A stretch of 64,000 bases of DNA from Craspedostauros australis. Taxonomy: Eukaryota > Bacillariophyta > Bacillariophyceae > Mastogloiales > Achnanthaceae. Positions 31,108-40,300 of the stretch are shown here, in pieces (within the stretch, counting starts at the first letter, position 1; each line of letters opens with the position of its first letter). Made by a program: the position numbers and the translations under genes. The notes beneath the pieces were generated by a model. That model had not been told where the DNA came from, made no database searches, and saw only the letters and a program-made list of their open reading frames with translations. The stretch covers positions 868,001-932,000 of the forward strand of contig JAMXDE010000014.1 in assembly GCA_026770025.1 (NCBI GenBank), read 5' to 3'.

Positions 31108-31940
31108 TGGATGCAAGAGGTAAATGATTGGACGTGAGACAGGATGGCCAGAGCGATGCGCCTCTCTTACTCCCGTACGCAGGTCACAACGGAGGAGGGA
31201 CAAATTGGCATGGAATGGAGCACAAATAGCGGGGATTGTTGGCTCGCAAGCGGTCGACGTTTGGATTTGGAGCATCGCTGAGGCACAGCTATACAAGTGA
31301 GAACACTCGACGATGTTGCAGCGGGCTTCTACATGCCAGTCCGGATTATTAGTGTGCACCTGCTGTTCCGCCTTCTCGGTGTTGCCATGCTTGCGCTTGT
31401 ATGGTGCCTGTAGCTCGTCCTCTCCTCCCTCACGTGCGGCAGTCCTTGCGTCTCTCCTTCTCTCTAGCTTCATTTACAGCATCTGTCATAGACACTCGCG
31501 ATCACGGTGTCGTCGTGTTTGTGCAGTCACGTGGTTTAATCACGAATGATTCGTTCGTTCTGGGCTTCCTCGCCGCAAACCAACAAACCGTTTCTTCTTT
31601 TCTTGCTTTCGTCAGCGTCGTTGTCACCAGCACCGTGACGCGATCTGTTCGCTTTGGCCAACGACAACTGTCCAGCGGCCGAACCTTGGAACAACAACTG
31701 AGTGTTGGTACGTGTATCCATTCGGAGGAACACAAGCACGAAGATCCAGAGCAGGAGCCGCCTTGATCCTCTTGGTTGTCATCGTCTCCGCACTACTCGT
31801 GTCTCGTGCTCAAACAGACCGTATCCAAATCATTATAGTACTCGGACGCAGGGCAGCAGATAGCAGCAGATAGCACCAGGCATTGTGTACATCACATCAC
31901 ATCGTTCATCACATCGTTCATCACATCGTTCATCACAGCC
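31108..31940. promoter_or_regulatory. Intergenic region, LOG-like gene / COX10
   Basis: 833 bp between co-directional genes. Two adjacent tandem repeats (GCAGATAGCA near 31855 and CATCACATCGTT at 31895-31936) end just before the COX10 ATG. No coding sequence recognised. Confidence 0.4.
31895..31936 (+). repeat. 12-bp tandem repeat CATCACATCGTT in COX10 leader
   Basis: Three perfect units plus a half unit, ending 4 bp before the ATG of the COX10-like gene, so likely in its 5' leader or core promoter. Confidence 0.85.
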
Positions 31941-33380
31941 ATGTCATTCGTCATAGCCGTCTCCAGACGGAGAACGAGAAGCATTCTGCGGTTGTCGCAG
32001 TCATCATCATTGGATGTGACACGACCATCTCCCGCTGTCGCCGCTGCTGGATGGCAGGGAGCTGCTCGCATCCTCTCCACCGGCGTCGACGACCATGGCA
32101 GACAGCCAATGCGCATGGCCACTCCCGTTCCGCCTGGCAATGCTACTAGCAATGCTACTAACAATGCTTCCGCTGATGAGGACGAAGGCAAGAACAAGTC
32201 CGATGCGAAGAAGCAGACCAAACCTGCAGCTTACGCGGAACTCGCCAAGGCCAAGCTCTCCGCGCTGGTGGTGGCGACGACGGCGGCTGGCTTCGTTGCG
32301 GCCGGAGGGCCGATGTGGGAGCAGGCCAGCATCGCGGGTTGCTGCGTCATCGGCACCGCGCTGTGCTCCTCTTCCGCGGCAGCTTGGAATCAGATATTCG
32401 AGGTGGATCGTGATGCGCGCATGAAACGAACGCAGCAACGCCCGTTGGTGACCAACACGCTGTCGATGCGCGAGGCGTCGCTGGCGGCGTCGGCATGGGC
32501 TGCGGCGGGGACTGGTCTTCTTTGGTTCGGAACGGATCCTGTCACGACGGCGTTGGGCGTGGGCAACATTGCGCTGTACTCGGGATTGTACACCTACATG
32601 AAGCCGAGGTCCATTTACAATACTTGGGTGGGTGCTGTTGTGGGTGCCATTCCGCCGCTGATGGGTTGGACTGCGGCGACCGGCGGATCGCTCTTCGATG
32701 TGGACGCCATGGTGCTGGGAACGACGCTGTATCTGTGGCAGATGCCGCACTTCTTCGCGCTCAGTTACATGCACAGGGTGGATTACAAGCGCGGCGGCTT
32801 CGCCATGGTCCCCGTCATGGAGCCGGACGGAGAGAGGACGGCCAACATCATCCTGCGATACGCGGCGTATCTGTCCACCGTCCCCTTCTTCACCACCTAC
32901 GCCGGCGTCACCAGTTCCATGTTCGCGTTGGAAGGCATCGCGCTCAACGCCTACGCCCTGCACCGTGCCTACAAGTTCAAGAAGGAGAGGACCAACGCCA
33001 ACGCGCGCAAGGTCTTCCTCACGTCGCTGTGGTACCTCCCCAGCTGGCTTGTGCTGTTCCTTCTCCATTCCAAGGTTTGGGACGAGGAGAAGGACAGCGA
33101 CTTGTTGCGCGATGCGATCGTCGATCTTGTCCACAGCGCACGTCAGAAGGGAAGAGAGGCCTGCATCCATGAGCATGTCGTTCAGCACCAAACGAACCTG
33201 CAGATCGAAGCTGCGAATGGGACCCAGGATGCTGCGAATGGGACAGAAGCTGCACCTAGCTGCCCCGTGACTTTGGCAAGGAAGGCCAGCATCCGAGCTG
33301 TGGCAGATGTCACAAAGAACACAGTGTCGACCACGATGCAAAAAGCTGCCGCGCAGAATGAAATCCAGCAAAGCAACTAG
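31941..33380 (+). CDS. Protoheme IX farnesyltransferase, mitochondrial (COX10-like)
   Basis: Adds a farnesyl group to heme b to make heme o, on the way to heme a for cytochrome c oxidase, in the mitochondrial inner membrane. 479 residues, intronless. The N-terminus MSFVIAVSRRRTRSILRLSQ is basic and Ser-rich without acids, a typical mitochondrial presequence. The UbiA-type prenyl-diphosphate site NQIFEVDRDARMKRTQQRPL lies at 150-169, with N150, E154 and D158 aligned to COX10 NQ..EV..D. Further family blocks are NTWVGAVVGAIPPLMGWTAA, LYLWQMPHFFALSY and DYKRGGFAMVPV, with about seven to eight membrane helices. The last about 90 residues are a soluble, poorly conserved tail. It is convergent with an unknown gene across 149 bp. 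Confidence 0.95.
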   Translation: MSFVIAVSRRRTRSILRLSQSSSLDVTRPSPAVAAAGWQGAARILSTGVDDHGRQPMRMATPVPPGNATSNATNNASADEDEGKNKSDAKKQTKPAAYAELAKAKLSALVVATTAAGFVAAGGPMWEQASIAGCCVIGTALCSSSAAAWNQIFEVDRDARMKRTQQRPLVTNTLSMREASLAASAWAAAGTGLLWFGTDPVTTALGVGNIALYSGLYTYMKPRSIYNTWVGAVVGAIPPLMGWTAATGGSLFDVDAMVLGTTLYLWQMPHFFALSYMHRVDYKRGGFAMVPVMEPDGERTANIILRYAAYLSTVPFFTTYAGVTSSMFALEGIALNAYALHRAYKFKKERTNANARKVFLTSLWYLPSWLVLFLLHSKVWDEEKDSDLLRDAIVDLVHSARQKGREACIHEHVVQHQTNLQIEAANGTQDAANGTEAAPSCPVTLARKASIRAVADVTKNTVSTTMQKAAAQNEIQQSN

Positions 33381-33529
33381 AGGCGATAAAATCGGCGGAG
33401 CTATTGTAATTGTAGTTGTAGTTGTAAACTGGAGTAGCTTTGACTGTAGCTTTGTCTGTGGCTGGTCCTTGGCATCTCCAATCTTCCACAAGGGTACTCC
33501 GTTGCGCGCGTGCAAGTGCTGCCAAGTCG

Positions 33530-34447
33530 TTACGACTCAGAGACGTCGGACCAGTCATCGTCGTCCGCCCCCTCCTTCATACCACCGTCACCATTCTCAT
33601 CATCACTGCCTCCATCCGCAACACCAAACACATCATTCAGTACGAAACCCACAAGGTCCCACTCGTGTTCGTAAAAAGGAAACGTCATGAGCAGAAAGAA
33701 CGCCGTGGCTTCGTTCATCGGCTGCAGACCCAATGTCGTCAGCGTCTCATCTAGCACCTCTGGATCCATGAATCCCATGTACCGATCTCGGTCGGCGAAT
33801 GCTTTCATGTCTGCGGACACGGTCTTGGTCGTGGAAGCTGTCTCCCCTTGCGTGCTTGAAGCAGTTGAGTCGTTACCACCTTCTTTGGCCAGCCGTGCTC
33901 GTTTGTTGGCGTGCTCCGCGTCATCGTCCTTGTCAGAAGTGTTCGCACCATCATCGTCATTTCCTTCCTCCGCCGCATCTGCCATCGACACGGCTGGCAC
34001 GGCCATATTCGGCGTGCTGTTCTGAGACCACACCTGCGCAACAAGCACATTCTGCTTCGGGCCGTATTCATGCGACGACTCGATCGAATACCAAACATGA
34101 TAATGCCTGGAACCATCCGCATTCGTATCCCATCGCCTCTTGTAATGAAACGTCAGCTGCACACCGCATTCGAAATTGACGGTGGCATGGATCCTGGCGT
34201 AGTCGTTGCCCGCCCGCTCCCGACGGCACGACGTCACCTTCAGCGTCTGCGTCAAATGCGCGATCTTGGATCGGACGTCCGCGAATTCTTCGAACGGGTC
34301 CTGTCGCAGAATGTCGACCAGCTCCTCCTGCTCCCTCATCAGCATGGCCTCCACCTCGATGGATCGCAACACATCGACGGCGGTGGCAGTGCCGCCTTGG
34401 GCATTGATGAACTTCCGGATGGCGCCGCGTATCTGACTTTGGGACAT
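33530..34447 (-). CDS. Uncharacterised acidic protein
   Basis: 305 residues from the ATG at 34447; the frame continues upstream only from a non-ATG codon. I do not recognise the family. The N-terminal 65 residues are helical (MSQSQIRGAIRKFINAQGG; EAMLMREQEELVDILRQDPF). Next comes a probable beta-rich part: CRRERAGNDYARIHATVNF, VQLTFHYKRRW and YHVWYSIESSHEYG. Then a disordered Asp/Asn/Lys/Thr-rich linker at about 165-220, a compact block GFMDPEVLDETLTTLGLQPM and FFLLMTFPFYEHEWDLVGFVLND, and an acidic tail WSDVSES. Helix, sheet, acidic linker and a short C-terminal helix pair loosely recall p32/MAM33, but no signature supports that. It shares a 603-bp divergent region, with an E2F-like palindrome, with the Sec-PDI gene. 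Confidence 0.6.
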   Translation of the reverse strand: MSQSQIRGAIRKFINAQGGTATAVDVLRSIEVEAMLMREQEELVDILRQDPFEEFADVRSKIAHLTQTLKVTSCRRERAGNDYARIHATVNFECGVQLTFHYKRRWDTNADGSRHYHVWYSIESSHEYGPKQNVLVAQVWSQNSTPNMAVPAVSMADAAEEGNDDDGANTSDKDDDAEHANKRARLAKEGGNDSTASSTQGETASTTKTVSADMKAFADRDRYMGFMDPEVLDETLTTLGLQPMNEATAFFLLMTFPFYEHEWDLVGFVLNDVFGVADGGSDDENGDGGMKEGADDDDWSDVSES

Positions 34448-35050
34448 TGTGTGAGTGCGTTTGAGTGCGCAAGTGAGTGAGTGAGTGATGGTCAACCTCG
34501 GCGAGTCGCATTCTCACTTGTTACTCGTGCATGAGCGCAATGGCGTGGCTTTCGTCGTCATCACATGTCCATCGGAACATCGGGGCAACAACAACTGCAG
34601 ACAACAAGGAACGAGCGTTTTCGCTGGAGATGATGAGTTCCCAGTTTTGGCGCCAAAAAATGACTGATATGTGTTGGGTCGAGCGGATCAATGAATGTAG
34701 TGGGAGTGACGGACAGACTAGACGAGAAGAAGCTGCAAGAACGACAAAGACGTTAGTGTTCGTGACAGGAGAGGATCGGTAGTCACGAGTTTGGGTCACC
34801 AGACCGCGATCTTGGCAATCAAAAAGGCTTCGCCGATTTCTCACGATGAGTGCAGATGTTTCCCTCAACGCTTCGCCACAACACGAAGACGACACAAACA
34901 GAACAACGGTTGCCAACACCACAACGCTGACAAAACGGTCACAGTAGAGGACACAGGAGACATCTTTGCGTTACTCAGCGACAAGAGCGACAAGAGAGAC
35001 ACAAAACCAAGACGCACGACGCACGACGCAGGACGATAAAGAGAAGAGCA
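34448..35050. promoter_or_regulatory. Divergent intergenic region, unknown acidic protein / Sec-PDI
   Basis: 603 bp between opposing start codons. The one notable element is the palindrome at 34645-34658. No coding sequence recognised. Confidence 0.45.
34645..34658. promoter_or_regulatory. E2F-like palindrome TTTTGGCGCCAAAA
   Basis: A perfect 14-bp palindrome containing the E2F/DP consensus core (TTTSGCGC) on both strands. It lies 198 bp before the unknown gene's ATG and 393 bp before the Sec-PDI ATG. Confidence 0.5.
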
Positions 35051-36267
35051 ATGAGATCCATCATCGCTACGGGCGTGGCCCTGCTGGCCATGCTGCAAAG
35101 CACTGCGGCCGACGGCGCTGTCGAGCTGACCGAGAGCAACTTCAAGGCCTCCGTTGGTGGCAAGAACTCCTTCGTGAAGTTCCTTGCTCCTTGGTGAGGC
35201 CACTGCAAGGTGTGTATTGCCACTGGTATCGGTGTTGGTACAGTACGACCTAGTGGAGTACAGGAAGTCTGTCCATTCGATCCTTGGGTCATCCGAAGCT
35301 CTGGCATCTGCACCCACGTTGAGTTGTCGAGGCATTGAGACGTTGGGACGTCGAGGGTTTCAATGTTTGCGCACTTCGCGCATGTGTTGTCACCGTTGCC
35401 GCTTTCGTCCTCTCACTGAACATCACGTGGCTTTCTCTCCTGCTGTCTTTTCATTGCTCACTTTTCCGTGGCCTCAAACTATTGTTTGCTCTGTCCCACA
35501 TACCACACACCACACGATACCCACCATTGCAGTCCATGAAGCCAGCATGGGACCAACTTGGTGACGAATTCGCAGCTTCGTCATCAGTTGTCATCGGCGA
35601 CGTGGATTGCACATCCGAACCTGCAAAGGCATTGTGCGACAACTTTGAAATCCGCGGATGTAAGTGTCGAATCAGTTTGTGGAATGAATACACGAAGGCA
35701 GAGCATGGGAGCTTCGCGTTGATGCATGTTGCCACAAGCCTTTGCTCTGGCTTCCAACAGCCTGTGATAAAGTACAGACAGCTTCATCTCACTTGGTTTG
35801 CGACATCTATCATTCTTACTCATTCAATCGCTTCTCTTGTTTCTACGCACAAACATGACACTCTGCGACTACTTTTTCCATTATTTTGTGCTCTGTTTTG
35901 CCAAACATACCGTCCTTCCTCCATTCTTACATTTTGTTGCATGGGCATTGCAGACCCAACCATCAAGTACTTCGCTGATGGTGACGAGAAGGGTCAGGAT
36001 TACAACGGAGGACGTGACTTCGACAGCCTCAAGAAGTTCGTCGAGGACGAGCTCGTGGTCAATTGCGACATCGAGAACCCAGCCGAGTGCTCGGAGAAGG
36101 AAAAGAAGTACATCGAGAAGATGAAGGGCAAGCCATCGGAAGAGCGCATCAAGCAGTTGAAGCGATTGGACGGAATGAAGGCCAACTCCATGAAGGCCGA
36201 GCTGAAGGCCTGGATCTCGCAGCGCATGCACATCCTGCGATCCCTCGAACCACACGCTGAGCTTTAG
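35051..36267 (+). CDS. Selenocysteine-containing protein disulfide isomerase (in-frame TGA at active site)
   Basis: ER thiol oxidoreductase. Exons 35051-35209, 35533-35659 and 35954-36267 (introns gtgtgt...cag and gtaagt...cag) give 199 residues. Exon 1 reads a signal peptide (MRSIIATGVALLAMLQSTAA), then FVKFLAPW, TGA at 35195-35197, then GHCK. Every PDI has Cys at the TGA position (APWCGHCK), so this reads as U49-G-H-C52. After the first junction, SMKPAWDQLGDEF follows as in PDIs. After the second, FEIRGYPTIKYFADG contains the cis-Pro loop. One thioredoxin domain is followed by a helical segment (about 150-195) and the C-terminal HAEL, a KDEL-like retention signal. A Sec-PDI is known from the haptophyte Emiliania huxleyi. 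I could not identify a SECIS by eye downstream. The alternative is a nonsense allele. Confidence 0.85.
35195..35197 (+). other. Proposed selenocysteine codon (TGA) of the PDI active site
   Basis: In-frame TGA, codon 49, replacing the first Cys of the CGHC active site and lying 12 nt before the exon 1 splice donor. All downstream coding and splice signals are intact. Confidence 0.8.
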
Positions 36268-37325
36268 AGAGGTTGCACCACCCGTGTTGCAACGAGCGTT
36301 GGCACATCGCACAACAATGAAATGACCAGCAGAATGGACACTTGCATGGGCATGTCCCAAGCGAACAGTCACATGTCACACAGAAATCAGCGACACCAAT
36401 GCACATGCTGATAGAGCATGCCATGATGGCGCAGCACTCGAGCCAAGCCGTGCGATGTTCCGTATCATACGTTCATTCTGCTCCACGATATCGAACCGTC
36501 CATCACCCAACAACCAACCAACAGAGACACTTCAAAGGCAATCGCTGCGTTTTCAGAATTGAATGATTCGCCGAACGAACCGAATGACGGTGTGAATGGA
36601 GACGACCAGACATGAATCCACGTTGATTCTTTTGGGATGATCCACCACGCCTGACAGTGCTCGTATGGAGGACATCCGTTGGATGGGGTTGGCTTGTCGG
36701 ACGACGATGGCGTTGAGTACACGAGAATGAGAATGGGACAAGCGCCAACCCAAGTGGAGTATAGTGCAGTATTGATAGATTATACTGTTGCACAGCTCTA
36801 CTTCTCATGACCAATGCTCCAGCAGAGTACAGCAACTCCGGAGACAGTGTATTTCTTGTTCGATCAGCGTGTGGTCGATCAGGGTATTTGGTTGTTTCGA
36901 AATGTCACCACCAGTCATTCTAGTTTCCTTCCGTAGCATCCAGATCGTACGTCGACCGTTGATACCAGTCTAAATTCTCATCTCCACAACACACGCACAC
37001 CAATGTGTGCGGTGCCCATCATTGATTGAATGATGTCCCCTCACCACGCGCCAACATCACCCATCACTTTTTTCTGCACAACCCGTTCTTTCTCGCAATT
37101 CTGCGCTGGTCAGGATCCAAGGCTCGTGAAGTTGTTGGCATTGACCAGCCCTGATGAGGAGGCATCTTGTCACTCAAGAGTAAAATAGCATCCCATACTC
37201 GTGTGAGATAAGACTGTTGTTGGTGTTGCAGGCACATTGCAGGCAACGGAACGATTGATCGGCTGATGAGCCAACGAAGCGTCCAGCCACCCAGCAGCGC
37301 ACGTGCGACGCCCCACAAACACAGC
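36268..37325. other. Sec-PDI 3' region and helicase upstream region
   Basis: 1.06 kb between co-directional genes. If the PDI is a selenoprotein its SECIS should be in the first part. I checked each ATGA in 36268-37000 for a following stem, AA loop and opposing GA and found no convincing core. The rest would hold the helicase promoter. Confidence 0.4.
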
Positions 37326-40300
37326 ATGGCAAGGATGGGGTTTTCATGCGCTCTACTGACCGTCCTGTGGTCAACCAACACCCTCTTTGCGAAAGGATTT
37401 GCGATCCATGGCACAAAAGCAGAGTCGCATCTCCATCAGGATCGTCCCCATCAACGCAATGGGCAGACTCCGCATCCCATCATGCATCGTCAACCCCGGC
37501 ATCAGTCAATTCTCCAAAGGAATGTCCAGTCGCAATCAGCAGACCCCTCGCAAGATGCTGCAGTGGAAGACGCTGACAACGACAACTATCACGGCAGCGA
37601 AGACAGTGGTGAAGGCAACGACTACGCGATGGATAGAAGCACCATACAGTTGGGAAAGGATGAGCTTGCGGACAAGTTCGACTTCCCTCTCGATGACTGG
37701 CAGTTGCTGGCGGGTGGCGAGATCCTCAAGGGTCACAACGTGGTGGTGTGCGCTCCGACGGGAAGCGGCAAAACAGTGGTCGGCGAGATGGCCTTGCACA
37801 CCGCCTACAACGAAGGCCTGGAAGGCATTTACACCACGCCGCTCAAAGCTTTGTCGAATCAAAAGTACTCCGAGCTGCGACAAGTCTTTGGTTCGCAGCA
37901 TGTCGGGCTGTCGACTGGTGACACTTCCATCAATCGGCGTAATGCTCGTGTCACCGTCATGACGACGGAGGTGTACCGCAACATCGCGTGGCGGGCAAGC
38001 GGACGATCCTCCGATGAGAACCGGACAGCGGTGGTGCAAGAAGTCGACTCCATCTATCCCGTCAACGATCTCAATGACAATGCCGTCGTGGTGCTGGATG
38101 AGTTCCATTACATGGGTCAGCCTGGTCGTGGCGGTGTGTGGGAGGAGTGCATCATCACATCTCCCAAGCACACGCAGATCGTCGGTCTTTCAGCGACCCT
38201 ACCCAACGCCGCGCAACTCGCGGAATGGATCGAAGGCGTCACGGGACGCAAGACGGTTCTGATCGAAGCCCCAGGAGCCCGACCGGTGCCGCTGAGGTAC
38301 ACGTACGCCACACGAGAGGGTCTGTTCCCGCTGTTTCGCAATCCAGATGCGGGACCAGGCGCCCCTCTGGGCCTGCTGGGGTACAGAGGTGACGGTGTGC
38401 CACCCACGTCGACCGAGGCCAAGAAGCCCAAGCGACGACGAGGCAAGGGCAACTTCGTGTCGGAATACGACGAGATGATCGCGCTGGATGAGTCCGATGA
38501 CAAGATTCCAAGAGGGCTGCAGGTGAATCCTGCCCTCCGAGCTGCGGCGCAACGGCGCATGCAACGGGTCAACCGGTCGTTGGAACAGCAACGCCAACGG
38601 CAAAGGAAGCCATGGGAGGATGAATCGAGCGACCGCTTGTACAAGGTCGACAAACGTCGCAAAATGTCGCCGCGGGAGGAACGCAGAGAACGAGAGCGAC
38701 TGCTGAAACGGGAGATGAGAAAGGCGGTGCCATCCATGCCGGTGCTTTTGACCCGGATGAAACAGAAGAAGCTCCTTCCAGCCATCGTCTTCATCTTCTC
38801 TCGCGCTGGGTGCAACCAAGCGGCGGAGACCATCGTGAACTACTCCGAAGGTCCTCGCGATCCGACGCGGGACGTCCTGTTCGGTGACGAGACGGATGGC
38901 TCTTCGGGCCGGCCGCAACGAAAGAAATCTCGCCCCACGAGACAACGTGGTCGCCACCAGCCAGAAGCTACCGATGATGTGTTCCGCGATCAGAACGGAC
39001 GGACATTCCGCCCGGGAAGTGATCAGCTCAGCGATGACGTGATCAAGGCCATGATGGATGGCGATGGTGCAGAAATGGAAGAGTACGACGATACCTCCGT
39101 TCTGGCGCAGCACAACTGGGATTTCTACGCCTCTGCCGGATTCCTGGAGTACCATGAAGTGGAGTCTGTGGCATCCAGGATCACCCAATTCAACGAAGAT
39201 AACCCGGAGATCTCTTTCGACGACAGCGCCAGCAAGCAGTTCATGTTCGGCGTCGGGTCACACCACGCAGGTATGCTGCCGGCGCACAAGGCGTTCGTCG
39301 AGACCGTGTACCGTGCGGGCTTGATGAAGGCCGTTTTCGCGACAGAAACACTGGCTGCAGGCATCAACATGCCGGCCCGGTCCACCGTGATCTGCGCGTT
39401 GGCCAAGCGTGGCGACAGCAGCGCCATGAACTTGCTGGAGACAGCCAATCTACTTCAAATGTCAGGGCGTGCTGGTCGGCGTGGCATGGACACCGACGGA
39501 ACGTGCGTCATCGTCGCAACGCCCTTCGAGAGTCATGAAGACGCGGCGCTGATTCTGACGAATCCGATCAAACCTGTGGTATCTCAATTCCGGCCATCGT
39601 ACTCCCTCACCGTCAACCTCGTGAGGAGAGGTCGCGGCAAGCTGGATGTCGCTAAGAACCTGGTGCGGAACTCCTTCGCGATGTGGGAGAAGCGGCAGCT
39701 CGAGCTGTCCATCTCATCGGCCAACCAGCACGAAGGCGTCGAAGAGATCCTGGAATCATCGTCACATGAGAAGTTCATGGGACTGCTTGTGGACACACTG
39801 CAGCGGCTCATCGATCGCAAGAATCCAAACTACGACATCGGCAAGTTGAAGTCCATGGTATCCGTTCTGAAGGACCGGGATCTTCTCAAATCCTGCTCTA
39901 AGCAGTTCATCGGGAAGAGCCGGTCGTTCGAATTGGAAACCACGACGTTGAGCTACCTGCAATCCGAACTCTCCGATCTGGAGCAGAATCAGCCACCGGC
40001 CGTGTTTGAGGGCGAGGGGGGCGACTCCGTCATGGAACTGTTCGAAGGTGACCGTGCTGCGATGCTGGAGCAAATTGAGAATCAGGAGGAGCGCGTCAAG
40101 TCCGCCGCCAAGGAAATCAAGAGGCACCCATACAACCGCGTGGCCATTGTCGCCAATGAGCTCATGGAAGGCGATTCGGAGGATGGAAGAAATTTGCTCG
40201 CGGCACTCAGAAAGCTGCGAAAGTCATCCGATGATGACGTGCAAATGCTGTCACCGCGGGATCTGTCGACGTTCGCCAAATCCACCATCGTCATCCGTCG

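Noticed and set aside
33530-34447. p32/MAM33 mitochondrial glycoprotein
   Set aside because: Only the general helix-sheet-acidic layout recalls it; no mitochondrial presequence or family signature is present.
35195-35197. TGA as a pseudogene nonsense mutation or sequencing error
   Set aside because: Kept as the alternative, but position at the catalytic Cys, intact splice sites, intact downstream frame and retention-like C-terminus favour selenocysteine.
36268-37000. SECIS element for the Sec-PDI
   Set aside because: Several ATGA sites were checked (for example near 36319, 36421, 36563, 36590, 36638). None had the 11-14 bp stem, A-rich loop and opposing GA together, so none is claimed. This does not exclude one found by computation.
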